Source: an uncultured Paracoccaceae bacterium
GTDB lineage: Bacteria; Pseudomonadota; Alphaproteobacteria; Rhodobacterales; Rhodobacteraceae
Direction: 5' to 3'
NCBI GenBank assembly: GCA_947496535.1
Contig: CANMDE010000001.1
Coordinates: 558,001-622,000, forward strand
Length of the DNA stretch: 64,000 bases
Made by a program: the position numbers and the translations under genes. This document shows positions 35,519 to 45,662 of this stretch, one piece after another (within the stretch, counting starts at the first letter, position 1; each line of letters opens with the position of its first letter). Below the pieces are notes generated by a model. That model was not told where the DNA came from. It ran no database searches and saw only the letters and a list, made by a program, of their open reading frames with translations.

Positions 35519-36129
35519 AACTGTTTCCTAACCTCAAAGGTCCAATGCGGACTGTGGCGCAAACAACATCTGTTGTGGTTGTGATGGGCGCGCTCGCCTG
35601 GGCATCGGTCCCGTTTTACGACTGGTTCTGCCGTGTCACCGGCTTTGGCGGTGCAACTGACGTCGCAGAGCAGAGCAGTGATGTTGTGCTGGACCAGACG
35701 ATCAAGGTCCGTTTTGATGCCTCGCTGGAGCGTGACATGCCATGGTCCTTCAAGCCGGAGGTCCGCGAGATGGAACTGCGGATCGGGGAAATGGGGCTGG
35801 CGTTTTACGAGGCGCATAATCCGCTGGATGTCCCGATTGCGGGTCAGGCTGCCTATAACGTCACACCGTATGAGGCTGGCGGATTTTTCGACAAGATCGA
35901 ATGCTTCTGCTTTACCGAACAGGTTTTGCAGCCCGGCGAGACGGTATTGATGCCCGTCAGCTTTTTCGTTGATCCCGCGATTGTGGATGATCGAGAGGGC
36001 AAGCACGTGCATACCATTACGCTCAGCTATACGTTCTATCAGATCGATTTGCCTGAGCAAGAACAGCATGCTGCCGTGGACGATGCGGCTTTGACAACGA
36101 CGGCGCAAGACGCCATAGACACGAATTAA
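35515..36129 (+). CDS. ctaG: Cytochrome c oxidase assembly protein CtaG (Cox11)
   Basis: Delivers copper to the CuB site of subunit I. The 204 residues comprise a short cytosolic N-terminus, one membrane helix (about 13-33) and a periplasmic immunoglobulin-like domain. The copper-binding cysteines are C130 and C132 in IECFCFTEQ, and the family blocks [17 protein letters not shown] and MPVSFFVDP are present. The GTG start overlaps the previous stop by 4 bases. The C-terminal 25 residues are acidic and Ala-rich. Confidence 0.96.
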   Translation: MKLFPNLKGPMRTVAQTTSVVVVMGALAWASVPFYDWFCRVTGFGGATDVAEQSSDVVLDQTIKVRFDASLERDMPWSFKPEVREMELRIGEMGLAFYEAHNPLDVPIAGQAAYNVTPYEAGGFFDKIECFCFTEQVLQPGETVLMPVSFFVDPAIVDDREGKHVHTITLSYTFYQIDLPEQEQHAAVDDAALTTTAQDAIDTN

Positions 36130-36154
36130 AGACCAGCCAATAGGAACGCACCAC

Positions 36155-36961
36155 ATGGCGCATGAAAAGAACCACGACTACCACATTTTGCCACCCTCGA
36201 TCTGGCCATTCCTTGGCGGGCTGGGCGGCTTTATCATGCTGTTTGGCGCTGTGCTTTGGATGCCAAAGCAAGGCGGCGGGCCATATATGTTCCTGATCGG
36301 CTTGGCCCTTGTTCTGTACGTGATGTATGCGTGGTGGGCAGAGGTTATAACCGAAAGCCGGGTAGGGGATCACACCCCCGTCGTGCGGATCGGTCTGCGC
36401 TATGGCTTTATCATGTTCATCATGTCCGAGGTCATGTTCTTTGCGGCATGGTTCTGGTCCTTCTTCAAGCACGCCATGTACCCTATGGGGCCGGAAAGCC
36501 CTGCAGTGGACGGTGTCTGGCCGCCAGCGGGGATTGAGACATTCGACCCGTGGCATCTGCCGCTGATCAATACACTCATCCTGCTGTGTTCCGGGGCTGC
36601 GGCCACTTGGGCGCACCACGCGCTTGTTCATGAGGACAACCGCGAAGACATGAAATGGGGTCTGATCCTTGCCGTGGCATTGGGCGCGCTGTTCACTGTT
36701 TTCCAGGTTTATGAATACAGCCATGCAGCCTTTGGCTTTGCCGGAAACATCTATGGCGCCAACTTCTTTATGGCTACGGGTTTCCATGGGGCGCACGTCT
36801 TTATCGGGACGATCTTCCTGCTGGTCTGCTTGATCCGGCTGCAAAAGGGTGACTTTACCCCTGAAAAACACATCGGGTTTGAGGCCGCCGCCTGGTACTG
36901 GCACTTTGTTGATGTTGTTTGGCTCTTCCTGTTTGCTGCCGTTTACGTTTGGGGCGGCTGA
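36155..36961 (+). CDS. ctaE: Cytochrome c oxidase subunit III
   Basis: Membrane subunit of the aa3 oxidase that supports proton uptake and stability. The 268 residues form seven helices. Typical blocks are [12 protein letters not shown] at the N-terminus, [20 protein letters not shown] (with the conserved Glu), [41 protein letters not shown] and the end [15 protein letters not shown]. It is preceded by an AGGAAC ribosome-binding site. A palindrome and then a strong hairpin follow the stop, before surf1. Confidence 0.97.
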   Translation: MAHEKNHDYHILPPSIWPFLGGLGGFIMLFGAVLWMPKQGGGPYMFLIGLALVLYVMYAWWAEVITESRVGDHTPVVRIGLRYGFIMFIMSEVMFFAAWFWSFFKHAMYPMGPESPAVDGVWPPAGIETFDPWHLPLINTLILLCSGAAATWAHHALVHEDNREDMKWGLILAVALGALFTVFQVYEYSHAAFGFAGNIYGANFFMATGFHGAHVFIGTIFLLVCLIRLQKGDFTPEKHIGFEAAAWYWHFVDVVWLFLFAAVYVWGG

Positions 36962-36977
36962 TCAGTACCTGTGCTTG

Positions 36978-36995
36978 GGTGGGTTCCAACCCACC
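36978..36995. repeat. Short palindrome GGTGGGTT-CC-AACCCACC
   Basis: A perfect 8-bp dyad begins 17 bp after the ctaE stop, just before a terminator hairpin. It resembles the palindrome at 29846-29860. Confidence 0.45.
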
Positions 36996-37005
36996 ATCCT
37001 GAATA

Positions 37006-37035
37006 AAAACGCGCGAGTTTGCCCTCGCGCGTTTT
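37006..37035 (+). terminator. Terminator hairpin between ctaE and surf1
   Basis: A perfect 12-bp stem (AAAACGCGCGAG with CTCGCGCGTTTT) and 6-base loop end in T residues. The surf1 start follows 18 bp later, so surf1-thrC probably depends on read-through or on its own promoter inside this short gap. Confidence 0.8.
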
Positions 37036-37053
37036 CCCGTCAAAGGCATCGCG

Positions 37054-37734
37054 ATGCTTCGCCAGATCCTATTCCCTTTTGTTCTTGGTATCGCAGGCTG
37101 CGCGGTCCTGTTGTATCTGGGCGTTTGGCAGCTTCAGCGTCTGGAATGGAAAGAGGATATCCTTTCCGATCTTGAGGCGCGGCTTGCAGCTGATCCTTTG
37201 CCGCTGCCAGCCTCCCCGACATCAACCGCAGACAACTATACCAGTGTGCAGGCCAGCGGCACCCCGACGGGCGAAGAACTGCATGTGCTGGTCTCTGGCA
37301 CCGCAGCTGGCACTGGTTATCGTGTCATTTCGGCGTTCGATACGAATGACGGGCGGCGGATCTTGCTTGATCAGGGTCTTCTGCCATTGGAGCAGAAAGA
37401 CGCACCACCGGCGACAGACCGGACCGACATCACCGGCAACCTGATCTGGCCGGATGACCGCAACAGTTCCACCCCCGATCCTGATCTGGACAAAAACATC
37501 TGGTTTGCGCGTGATGTGGATGCGATGGCAACGGCTTTGGCGACCGAACCGTTGATGGTCGTGGCCAGCACGTCATCGTCGCCCGACCCGCGAACAACGC
37601 TTTTGCCGGTCGATACCAGCAATATCAAAAACGATCATCTGGAATACGCGATCACTTGGTTCTTGCTGGCACTGGTTTGGGCCGTTATGAGCCTGTTCCT
37701 GATCTATCGGACAACCCGGCAAAAGGACGCCTGA
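37054..37734 (+). CDS. surf1: SURF1 family cytochrome oxidase assembly protein
   Basis: This 226-residue protein has a membrane helix at each end (FVLGIAGCAVLLYLGVWQLQRL and WFLLALVWAVMSLFLIYRT) and a periplasmic domain between them, the normal SURF1 layout. Family marks are GVWQLQRLEWKE, the middle segment GRRILLDQGLLP and the C-terminal NDHLEYAITWFLLALVW. SURF1 helps heme A insertion into subunit I. thrC starts 4 bp after its stop, so a metabolic gene has been joined to this operon. Confidence 0.93.
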   Translation: MLRQILFPFVLGIAGCAVLLYLGVWQLQRLEWKEDILSDLEARLAADPLPLPASPTSTADNYTSVQASGTPTGEELHVLVSGTAAGTGYRVISAFDTNDGRRILLDQGLLPLEQKDAPPATDRTDITGNLIWPDDRNSSTPDPDLDKNIWFARDVDAMATALATEPLMVVASTSSSPDPRTTLLPVDTSNIKNDHLEYAITWFLLALVWAVMSLFLIYRTTRQKDA

Positions 37735-37737
37735 CCG

Positions 37738-39123
37738 ATGCGCTATATCTCGACCCGCGGCAAAGCCCCGGCGCTGACATTTGAAGAGGCCATGCTGACG
37801 GGCCTGGCCCGCGATGGTGGGCTCTATGTTCCCGAAGAGGTGCCGACCCTGACCAACGCCCAAATAGCGGCGATGGCGGGCAAATCCTACGAAGACGTTG
37901 CCTTTGAGGTTATGCGCCCGTTCATTGGTGAGACGTTCACGGATGCACAGTTCAAAACGCTCATCAGCCGCGCCTATGCCGGATTTGGCCATGCGGCCCG
38001 CGCGCCTTTGGTTCAGTTGGACAGCAACCATTTCCTGCTCGAATTGTTCCACGGACCGACGTTGGCGTTCAAAGACTTTGCCATGCAGCTTATTGGGCAG
38101 ATGTTTCAGGCAGCGCTGTCTCGATCAGGTGAGCGGGTGACGATCGTCGGGGCCACGTCAGGCGATACCGGTTCTGCCGCGATTGAAGCGTTCCGGGGGT
38201 TGGCCGCGGTGGATGTCTTTATCCTTTATCCGCACGGGCGCGTGTCAGAGGTGCAGCGCCGCCAGATGACGACACCGGCGGAATCGAACGTGCATGCGCT
38301 GGCGGTCGATGGTGACTTTGATGATTGTCAGGCGGCTGTGAAGGATATGTTCAACGACTTCACGTTCCGCGAAGAGGTGAAACTGGCAGGCGTCAATTCG
38401 ATAAACTGGGGCCGGGTGCTGGCGCAGGTTGTGTATTATTTTACGGCTGCAGTGTCGCTGGGTGCGCCGCATCGCGAGGTGAGCTTCACTGTGCCCACCG
38501 GCAATTTTGGCGATATTTTCGCAGGATATATTGCCAAGAAGATGGGATTGCCGATTGCTGATCTGGTTGTTGCGACGAATCGCAACGACATCTTGCATCG
38601 GACATTGCAAACCGGGGCCTACACCAAGGAAGGCGTCACGCCGACGATCAGCCCATCAATGGATATTCAGGTCAGTTCCAATTTTGAACGGGCGCTGTTT
38701 GATGCTTATGGGCGTGATGGCGCGGCTGTGGCCGGGCAGATGGATGACCTTGGGAATGGTGGTTTCGAGATCAGCCAGGGTGCCTATCAGATGTTGAAAG
38801 ATACGTTCAAATCGGGTCGCGCTTCGGAAGAAGACACATTTACAGCGATCAAACACTATCGCGCAAACCATGGCGAATTGCTTTGCCCGCATACCGCTGT
38901 GGGTGTCCATGTGGCCGAGGAACATTTAGGCGCGACACCCATGGTCACGCTTGCCACAGCACATCCGGCCAAGTTCCCGGACGCCGTGAAAGAGGCAACG
39001 GGCATCACGGCCCCTCTTCCCCCGCGCATGGCAGACCTGTATGACCGTCCGGAACGGGTTACGCGGGTTGCGGGTGATCTGGCCGCCATTCAGGCGGTCA
39101 TCAGGGGGCGGATGACGCATTGA
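37738..39123 (+). CDS. thrC: Threonine synthase
   Basis: PLP enzyme that makes L-threonine from O-phosphohomoserine. The start is MRYISTRGKAPALTFEEA. The PLP-binding lysine is K112 in HGPTLAFKDFAMQ. Also present are the phosphate-binding GATSGDTGSAAIEAFRG and PTGNFGDIFAGYIAKKMG. At 461 residues it is of the long bacterial class. Its stop codon overlaps the TTG start of the M16 peptidase gene. Confidence 0.97.
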   Translation: MRYISTRGKAPALTFEEAMLTGLARDGGLYVPEEVPTLTNAQIAAMAGKSYEDVAFEVMRPFIGETFTDAQFKTLISRAYAGFGHAARAPLVQLDSNHFLLELFHGPTLAFKDFAMQLIGQMFQAALSRSGERVTIVGATSGDTGSAAIEAFRGLAAVDVFILYPHGRVSEVQRRQMTTPAESNVHALAVDGDFDDCQAAVKDMFNDFTFREEVKLAGVNSINWGRVLAQVVYYFTAAVSLGAPHREVSFTVPTGNFGDIFAGYIAKKMGLPIADLVVATNRNDILHRTLQTGAYTKEGVTPTISPSMDIQVSSNFERALFDAYGRDGAAVAGQMDDLGNGGFEISQGAYQMLKDTFKSGRASEEDTFTAIKHYRANHGELLCPHTAVGVHVAEEHLGATPMVTLATAHPAKFPDAVKEATGITAPLPPRMADLYDRPERVTRVAGDLAAIQAVIRGRMTH

Positions 39124-40385
39124 CGATTGAACTTCACACGCTGTCGAACGGTCTTCGGATCGTGACAGAACATATGCCGGGTCTCAAATCGGCCAGTATT
39201 GGTATCTGGGTGCAGGCTGGTGGACGGCATGAGCGGGTGGAACAGAACGGTATCGCGCATTTTCTGGAGCATATGGCGTTCAAGGGGACCAAGACCCGCA
39301 GCGCCCTGCAGATCGCCGAAAGCATCGAGGATGTGGGCGGCTATATTAACGCCTATACCAGCCGCGAGATGACGGCGTACTACGCCCGGGTGCTTGAGGA
39401 TGACGTGGCATTGGGGCTGGACGTGATCGCGGATATTCTGCTGAACCCGGTCTTTGATCCCTCCGAGATCGAGGTCGAACGCGGTGTGATCCTGCAAGAA
39501 ATCGGACAGGCGCTTGATACCCCTGACGATATCATCTTCGACTGGCTGCAAGAGGTGGCGTACCCCGATCAGGCGCTCGGCCGAACCATTCTGGGTCCGT
39601 CAGAACGGGTAGGTGCGTTTCGTCGGGATGATCTGAAAGGTTTTGTGGGCGAACATTACGGTCCCAATCAGATGATCCTTTCGGCAGCAGGCGCGGTTGA
39701 TCATGACGCGGTTGTCGCACAGGCCGAGGCGTTGTTTGGTCATCTTTCTGCGGTGCCCCGCGCGGCAGATATCGTGCAGCCTGCAGCCTTTCGTGGTGGC
39801 GAACGGCGCGAGATCAAAACGCTGGAACAGGTGCATTTCGCCCTTGCCCTCGAAGGCCCCGACTATCGTGATCCCGCGATTTACACCGCCCAGATTTACG
39901 CAAGTGCCATGGGCGGGGGCATGTCATCGCGCCTGTTCCAGGAGATCCGTGAAAACCGCGGTCTGTGCTATACGATCTTTGCACAAGCCGGGGCGTATGA
40001 GGATACCGGGCTCACAACGATTTACGCGGGCACCAGTGCGGAACAGATCACGGAGCTGGCCCATATCACGGTCGATGAGATGAAACGGGCCGCCGATGAT
40101 ATGACAGCCGCCGAAGTGGCCCGCGCGCGGGCACAGATGAAAGCGGGCCTGCTGATGGGGCTGGAAAGCCCGTCGAACCGTGCCGAGCGTCTGGCGCGGC
40201 TTTTATCGATCTGGGACCGCATTCCGTCGATTGATGAAACCGTTGAACGAATTGACGCTGTAACCACCGGTGACGTTCGCGCCTTTGCGGCGGAGACTGC
40301 CGAGACGGGCTCAGCCATGGCGCTTTATGGGCCCGCACAGGCCGCACCTACATTAGATGCCCTACGGGCGCGCCTTGTTGCGTGA
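39120..40385 (+). CDS. M16 family zinc peptidase (processing-peptidase type)
   Basis: This 421-residue metallopeptidase has the inverted zinc motif HFLEH at residues 47-51 and the distal ligand Glu in EVERGVILQEIGQ. The second half carries GGGMSSRLFQEIRENRGLCYTI, so it is a complete active-type subunit resembling the mitochondrial processing peptidase beta chain and PqqL-like bacterial relatives. The TTG start overlaps the thrC stop (TTGA), and there is no better ATG. It is cytosolic or loosely exported, since no signal peptide is seen. Confidence 0.93.
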   Translation: MTIELHTLSNGLRIVTEHMPGLKSASIGIWVQAGGRHERVEQNGIAHFLEHMAFKGTKTRSALQIAESIEDVGGYINAYTSREMTAYYARVLEDDVALGLDVIADILLNPVFDPSEIEVERGVILQEIGQALDTPDDIIFDWLQEVAYPDQALGRTILGPSERVGAFRRDDLKGFVGEHYGPNQMILSAAGAVDHDAVVAQAEALFGHLSAVPRAADIVQPAAFRGGERREIKTLEQVHFALALEGPDYRDPAIYTAQIYASAMGGGMSSRLFQEIRENRGLCYTIFAQAGAYEDTGLTTIYAGTSAEQITELAHITVDEMKRAADDMTAAEVARARAQMKAGLLMGLESPSNRAERLARLLSIWDRIPSIDETVERIDAVTTGDVRAFAAETAETGSAMALYGPAQAAPTLDALRARLVA

Positions 40386-40975
40386 TGCTGAGTTCCCGTC
40401 GGAAAATCCGGCTGGAGACGGAACGGCTGACGCTGCGGCCGCCGATGCATGCCGATTTCCGGGCATGGACAGCGCTGCGTCAGGAAAGCTCTGATTTTCT
40501 GATCCCGTGGGAGCCGACATGGGCGGGTGATCACCTGTCACGCAAGGCGTTTACCAACAGGGTCTACTGGGCGCAGCGATCCATCGCGAACGGGACGGCG
40601 ATGCCGTTGTTCATGATACGGCGGTCCGATGACGTGCTGTTGGGGGCCATCACGCTTGATAATATCCGCCGTGGCCCTGCGCAGGCCGGTACGGCAGGCT
40701 ACTGGATCGGCGGCCGCCACGCACGTCAGGGATATATGCGAGAGGCGATAGAGGCCGTGGTGCATCACGCTTTCAGCATTCTTGACCTCAGCCGGATCGA
40801 GGCAGGATGCCTGCCGGAAAACGACGCCTCGCGGCGGCTACTTGAGAAATGTGGTTTCAAATACGAAGGCGTTGCCCAAAGCTATCTGCAAATCAACGGG
40901 CGGTGGCGGAACCACGTGCTATATGCGAATTTGCGCGGTGATCGGCGGGGTAAGACGGACGTGGGTAGGGGGTGA
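40385..40975 (+). CDS. RimJ/RimL-type GNAT N-acetyltransferase
   Basis: This 196-residue GNAT protein of the ribosomal-protein acetyltransferase type has LETERLTLRPP at the N-terminus and GTAGYWIGGRHARQGYMREAIEAVVHHAF as the CoA-binding block. The end shows ASRRLLEKCGFKYEGVAQSYLQINGRWRNHVLYA. The ATG overlaps the TGA stop of the peptidase gene, so it is the last member of the surf1-thrC-M16 run. The acceptor is unknown. Confidence 0.92.
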   Translation: MLSSRRKIRLETERLTLRPPMHADFRAWTALRQESSDFLIPWEPTWAGDHLSRKAFTNRVYWAQRSIANGTAMPLFMIRRSDDVLLGAITLDNIRRGPAQAGTAGYWIGGRHARQGYMREAIEAVVHHAFSILDLSRIEAGCLPENDASRRLLEKCGFKYEGVAQSYLQINGRWRNHVLYANLRGDRRGKTDVGRG

Positions 40976-41327
40976 GCTAGTCGCGGAGTGGCTGGCGGCT
41001 GAAGTGAGAGAAGTCACCCATTGATGAAACGCGCGGGTCTGGCTGGTTGCTATATGAATGTCGCGCAAACTGTTGCTTGATGCTGCGATCAAATCACTGC
41101 TCGCTCGCGGCCCAAACTCAGGTTCTTTACTTAGCATGTCTAGCGTAAGCGCATAGCCAGTTCTCTTTACTGACTGCGTTTGAACACCCTGGCTTCGATA
41201 CCAATCGATCAGTTTCGCCACTCTTTAGATAGGCGGTTGCCTGTTATCTCAGTCGGACCCGACCGGCGACCGGTCGGGCCGAACGTATCGCAACCCCAAG
41301 GGAGAAGAGGCTGCGACAACGTATCAA
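40976..41327. other. Intergenic region between the GNAT gene and the sugar-binding protein gene
   Basis: Two genes converge here. A 9-bp dyad (CCCGACCGG at 41258-41266 with CCGGTCGGG at 41270-41278) lies about 50 bp past the end of the sugar-binding protein gene and may end its transcript, though no T run follows. A minus-strand open frame at 40919-41221 has no recognisable domain and overlaps the GNAT gene; I do not call it. Confidence 0.4.
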
Positions 41328-42275
41328 TCAATCGTAGAGGACGGCCTGAATTTCAGCATCATCGATGTTGGACTGGTCGTAGTAGTAGAAGCCGGTATCG
41401 ATGATTGCAGGCATCTCTTCGCCGTTCATCGCGGCAACTGCGGCCTTGACCGTTTCATAGCCGATGCCAACGGGGTTCTGTGTGATTGCGCCGTTCATCA
41501 GGCCTTCGCGGATCGCATCCGTTTGGGCTTTGCCGGAATCGTAGCCGATGATGGTCAGGTCTTGTGCCCCCATTTCGCGCACGGCGTTGACGATACCAAT
41601 GGCGGAACCTTCGTTGGTGCCGAACATGCCGCCCAGATCAGGGTTTGCTGTCAGGATTGCCTTGGCAACCTCAGTTGACTGCAATTGGTCGCCTGCCCCA
41701 TATTGAACGCTCACGACCTGAATGTCGGGATATTGGCTTTCCATCTGGTTCAGGAACCCGTCGCGACGGTCGATACCCGTGCGGCTGGTCTGGTCATGCG
41801 CCACCACGGCGACTGTGCCCTCACCGCCAAGGAATTCGGCCATCTTGTCCGCGGCCAGTGCGGCGGCTGCGACGTTGTCGGTTGTGGCGGTAGACACTGG
41901 AATGTCGCTGTCGACACCGCTGTCAAACGCAATGACCGGGATACCTGCATCGGCGGCTTGGCTCAGCAATGGGATAGCCGCTTGGCTGTCCAGTGCCGCA
42001 AAGCCGATAGCAGCAGGGTTGTTTGCCAACGCAGCGGCCAGCATATCAATCTGACGATCAACCATCGTTTCATTGTCGGGGCCTTCGAAGGTGATACGCA
42101 CACCTAATTCTTCGGCTGCCTGATCTGCACCAGACTTTACAGCCTGCCAGAACTGGTGCTGAAACCCTTTCGAGATCAGCGGGATGTAGATTTCATCCTG
42201 TGCAAATGCGGCGGGCGCAGATGCCAATACAAGGGACGCGCTAACGGCGCCTACGAGGGTACGACGTGACAACAT
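41328..42275 (-). CDS. Sugar ABC transporter substrate-binding protein (RbsB-like)
   Basis: This 315-residue periplasmic binding protein of the type I (ribose/galactose) fold has the signal peptide VSASLVLASAPAAFA. Its first strand (IYIPLISKGFQHQFWQAVKSG) and typical segments IGFAALDSQAAIP, AFDSGVDSDIPV, VAVVAHDQTSRTGIDRRDGF and TIIGYDSG follow. It is the last gene of the minus-strand operon, 64 bp after the permease gene. Context suggests that the ligand is a 6-deoxyhexose or similar aldose. Confidence 0.92.
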   Translation of the reverse strand: MLSRRTLVGAVSASLVLASAPAAFAQDEIYIPLISKGFQHQFWQAVKSGADQAAEELGVRITFEGPDNETMVDRQIDMLAAALANNPAAIGFAALDSQAAIPLLSQAADAGIPVIAFDSGVDSDIPVSTATTDNVAAAALAADKMAEFLGGEGTVAVVAHDQTSRTGIDRRDGFLNQMESQYPDIQVVSVQYGAGDQLQSTEVAKAILTANPDLGGMFGTNEGSAIGIVNAVREMGAQDLTIIGYDSGKAQTDAIREGLMNGAITQNPVGIGYETVKAAVAAMNGEEMPAIIDTGFYYYDQSNIDDAEIQAVLYD

Positions 42276-42339
42276 GATAGTTCCTCCTAAGTTGTCTGTT
42301 GTAGCCCGGTCTCCTCCCGGACTTTTGGTTCTTGGTTGG

Positions 42340-43347
42340 TTAACTGGATTTGTTGCGCCGCATCATATCTGCGTAGACTGCCAGAATAATGATCGCGCCA
42401 GTGACGACGGTTTGCCATTCCTGAGCGACGGACAGCACACGCAGCCCGTTGGTCAGAACAGCCATAATGAGCGCCCCGATCAGTGAGCCGATAATTGACC
42501 CGCGACCGCCCGACAAAGACGTACCTCCAATAACGACCGCTGCAATCGCCTCAAGCTCGTAGCCGAGGCCGAGCGCGGGCTGCGCGGAATTCAAACGCGA
42601 TGCGATCAGCAGGCCCGCAATGCCGACGATCGATCCTGCAAGGGCGTAGATCACGATCTTCCAGCGGTCCGTATTCACCCCTGACAGGCGCACGGATTCT
42701 TCGTTCGACCCAAGGGCAAAACAGTAGCGGCCCAACACCGTCCGGTTCAGGATATATGAGGCAACGATGGCGACGATGAACAAGATCAGGACGCCGTTCG
42801 GAATGGCCAATGACGGGATGACCTCACCAATGAGCGATCCGCGTGAAATGTCGCTAAAGCCCGGCGTGTCGTTGAAATAGATCGGCCGCGTCCCTGAGAT
42901 AACCAGGCTCAACCCTTTCAGGATCAGCATCATACCAAGAGTCGCAATAAACGGTGGAATTGCCATTTTCGCTACAAAAGTGCCCGAACATGCGCCACAC
43001 ACCGCGCCGGTCAACACAGCGGCAACAACCCCCAACATGAGCGGCATCCCGGCATAGGTCAGAACAACGCCGGTAATGACCGCGCAGAACGTCATCATGG
43101 TTCCAACTGAAAGGTCGATGCCGCCGGTAATGATCACCAGCGTCACCGCAATGGCCAGCACGCCGTTAACGGATGTTGCCTGCAAAATCGCGATCATGTT
43201 GGATGCTTGCATGAAGTTCGGCGACGCAATGGAGAAACCAATCAACAGGACGATCAAACTGGCAAAGGCCAGAACGCGCTGGTGCGTTCCTGCGGCGATG
43301 ATCCGCGATAGCGCCGACTTCGGCGCATCTATTGATGTGGTCGTCAT
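42340..43347 (-). CDS. Sugar ABC transporter permease (RbsC-like)
   Basis: This 335-residue inner-membrane protein has eight to ten hydrophobic segments and the family hallmarks [36 protein letters not shown], the EAA-like loop [21 protein letters not shown], and [23 protein letters not shown]. The start at [13 protein letters not shown] is chosen because its ATGA overlaps the ATPase stop codon. The frame is open 38 codons further upstream but only as overlap with the ATPase gene. Confidence 0.94.
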   Translation of the reverse strand: MTTTSIDAPKSALSRIIAAGTHQRVLAFASLIVLLIGFSIASPNFMQASNMIAILQATSVNGVLAIAVTLVIITGGIDLSVGTMMTFCAVITGVVLTYAGMPLMLGVVAAVLTGAVCGACSGTFVAKMAIPPFIATLGMMLILKGLSLVISGTRPIYFNDTPGFSDISRGSLIGEVIPSLAIPNGVLILFIVAIVASYILNRTVLGRYCFALGSNEESVRLSGVNTDRWKIVIYALAGSIVGIAGLLIASRLNSAQPALGLGYELEAIAAVVIGGTSLSGGRGSIIGSLIGALIMAVLTNGLRVLSVAQEWQTVVTGAIIILAVYADMMRRNKSS

Positions 43348-44870
43348 GCTGTTTCCTCCGCGCCCGACAACAAGGGCTCTCGCTGTGTGGCCAATTCCAT
43401 GATGTCTTCTTGTGTGGTGTACGCCCCACCCGGCAAAATGCCGGTCAGACGGCCTTCGCACATCACTGCGATCCTGTGACTGAGGCGCATAACCTCGGGC
43501 AGCTCAGACGAGATCACAATGATTGCACGCCCTTGCGCGGCAAGGTCTTCGAGCAGGGCGTAGATTTCGGATTTTGCGCCAACGTCGATGCCGCGGGTCG
43601 GCTCGTCAAAGATCAGTACGTCACAGTCGCGCAGAAGCCATTTGGCGATGACGACCTTTTGCTGATTGCCGCCCGACAACAGCCGCACCTCTTGCATGTC
43701 AGACGGTGTGCGGATGCCCAGTTGTTTAATATAGTCGGTAGCTGCGCTTTTCATCGCAGTTTCGTCGAGAACACCAGTGCGGCTGGTAAACTGGCCCAGA
43801 TTTGCCATCGCGATATTAGCGCGGACGGTCATATCCACCGCGAGCCCAAAATGTTTGCGGTCTTCCGACAAATACCCGATGCCTGCAGCAACGGCGGTGT
43901 GGGGGGTGCGAATGTCAACGGGTTGTCCAGCGACCAGAATTTCACCTGCATCACGGGGATCAGCGCCGAATATAATCCGCGCAACTTCGGTGCGGCCTGC
44001 GCCCATAAGGCCGGAAAACCCCAAAATTTCTCCCTTGCGCACGTCAAAATTGACATCGCGGACCTCTTTGCCACGCGATAGGTTGCGGACTTCCAATGCA
44101 ACCGGGCTTTGCGATGTATCAGGAATGTTGGGGGTGTTTTGTGTGACTTCGCGGCCAACCATCAACTGTATAATGGTTGAAAGAGGCGTGTCGGCTGCGT
44201 CGACTGTGTTGATATATGCACCATCGCGCAGGATTGTGACGCGGTCCGCGATGCGTTTGATCTCGTCCATGCGGTGGCTGATGTATACGATGCCGACGCC
44301 ATCCGCCTTCAGCTTTTCGATTACTTTGAACAGCTCGTTTATCTCAGCGTCGTTCAGGGCCGCCGTCGGCTCGTCCATGATCAAGACACGCGGATGATAA
44401 GACAGGGCTTTGGCGATTTCGATCAACTGCTGCCGGGCAATCGTTTGCGTACTGACCGTCGTGCGCGGGTCCATCGCCAGGTTGAGCGAGGCAAAAATCT
44501 CTGCGGTCTTCCTGTTCAGCGCCGGTTCGTCCAACCGTCCAAAGCTGCGCCGCGGTTCGCGCCCGATCAGCACGTTTTGGGCGGCCGTCAGATCATTCAT
44601 CAAGCTCAATTCCTGGTGAATGATCCCGATCCCAAGATCCTGCGCCGCGCGCGGGCTATCGGGTGTGACCGGCTTGCCGTCAACGAGCATCTCGCCACCG
44701 TCGCGAGAGTAAATGCCAGACATGATTTTCATGAGAGTGGATTTGCCGGCGCCGTTCTCGCCCATCAAGGCATGCACTTCACCCGGGCGAAGATCGAACC
44801 GAACGTCCTTTAGCGCATGAACGCCCGGAAACCGCTTTTCGATCCCTTTCATCTCCACCAGATACGTCAT
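43344..44870 (-). CDS. Sugar ABC transporter ATPase (RbsA-like, two ABC domains)
   Basis: This 508-residue double ABC protein has Walker [10 protein letters not shown] at about 37-45 and a first-domain Walker [12 protein letters not shown]. The second domain has degenerate [14 protein letters not shown], signature [16 protein letters not shown] and Walker [16 protein letters not shown] degenerate second P-loop is normal for the carbohydrate uptake (CUT2) class. The start at [14 protein letters not shown] replaces an upstream open stretch without homology. It lies 31 bp after the SDR gene. Confidence 0.95.
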   Translation of the reverse strand: MTYLVEMKGIEKRFPGVHALKDVRFDLRPGEVHALMGENGAGKSTLMKIMSGIYSRDGGEMLVDGKPVTPDSPRAAQDLGIGIIHQELSLMNDLTAAQNVLIGREPRRSFGRLDEPALNRKTAEIFASLNLAMDPRTTVSTQTIARQQLIEIAKALSYHPRVLIMDEPTAALNDAEINELFKVIEKLKADGVGIVYISHRMDEIKRIADRVTILRDGAYINTVDAADTPLSTIIQLMVGREVTQNTPNIPDTSQSPVALEVRNLSRGKEVRDVNFDVRKGEILGFSGLMGAGRTEVARIIFGADPRDAGEILVAGQPVDIRTPHTAVAAGIGYLSEDRKHFGLAVDMTVRANIAMANLGQFTSRTGVLDETAMKSAATDYIKQLGIRTPSDMQEVRLLSGGNQQKVVIAKWLLRDCDVLIFDEPTRGIDVGAKSEIYALLEDLAAQGRAIIVISSELPEVMRLSHRIAVMCEGRLTGILPGGAYTTQEDIMELATQREPLLSGAEETA

Positions 44871-44901
44871 GTCGCAGGCCCTCCCAAGCCAACTGTCATC
44901 G

Positions 44902-45648
44902 CTAGATCGTGCAGCCACCATCGACCAAGACGGACTGTCCGGTGATAAACCGACTATCGTCGGACAAAAGATGCACGATTGTTGGTGTCAGATCCTCCAC
45001 TGTGGCCAAACGGCCCATCGGTTGGCGCGCGATGAAATCCTTTTCGGCCTGAACCGGGTCTGGTGCCGACGCGATGCGACCCTGCAAGGCTGGCGTGTCG
45101 ACCGTGCCGGGGCACAGCGCATTGCACCGCAAATTCTGTGCCACAAAATCTGCCGCAATCGCTTTGGTCAGACCGATCACGGCAGCTTTCGTCGCGCCAT
45201 AAGCCGTGCGGTTGATGAACCCCTTTTCGGACGAAGCCATCGACGACATATTCAGGATCGAAGCGCTGCCTTCGCTATGGGCGCGGCGCAAAAGACCGGG
45301 TACGAACGCGCGGCACATCCGGACCATCGACGTCACATTCAGGTCAAGCGCGAAGGCCCAGTCTGCCTCCGTCAACTCAAGCACCGATCCGTGATGCACG
45401 ATGCCCGCACAGTTGAACAACCCGTCCAGATCAGGGATTTCCGTCGCAAGGGCGCTAATTGCATCTGCGTCGGTGACGTCCAGCACACGGGTCTCAATGC
45501 CTGACACGTCGTCCAGATTGGTTAGCAGGTCGGCGTTCACGTCTGTCGCGATTACAATCGCACCCGCCTGCGCACAGGCCAGCGCGCTTGCCGCACCGAT
45601 GCCCTGTCCTGCGGCTGTTATCAAAATTGTCTTGTTTGTCAGCGTCAT
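44902..45648 (-). CDS. SDR family oxidoreductase (candidate 2-keto-3-deoxy-L-fuconate dehydrogenase)
   Basis: This 248-residue classical short-chain dehydrogenase has the cofactor loop TAAGQGIG at 11-18, an NAD-preferring Asp after strand 2 ([11 protein letters not shown]), NCAGIVHHG, and the catalytic Ser-Tyr-Lys set ([10 protein letters not shown] and YGATKAAV). The C-terminal LCPGTVDTP is also typical. Start choice: the GTG and ATG further upstream overlap the uxaA-like gene stop, while [11 protein letters not shown] matches the family N-terminus. In a fucose pathway it would oxidise 2-keto-3-deoxy-L-fuconate, or L-fucose itself as the SDR of the Campylobacter jejuni fucose cluster does. 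Which of the two is undecided. Confidence 0.85.
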   Translation of the reverse strand: MTLTNKTILITAAGQGIGAASALACAQAGAIVIATDVNADLLTNLDDVSGIETRVLDVTDADAISALATEIPDLDGLFNCAGIVHHGSVLELTEADWAFALDLNVTSMVRMCRAFVPGLLRRAHSEGSASILNMSSMASSEKGFINRTAYGATKAAVIGLTKAIAADFVAQNLRCNALCPGTVDTPALQGRIASAPDPVQAEKDFIARQPMGRLATVEDLTPTIVHLLSDDSRFITGQSVLVDGGCTI

Positions 45649-45662
45649 ACCAGTTCCCATGA

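Noticed and set aside
40919..41221. Minus-strand open frame of 100 codons after the GNAT gene
   Set aside because: It overlaps the GNAT gene end and has no ribosome-binding site or domain. It could be a gene remnant but cannot be supported.
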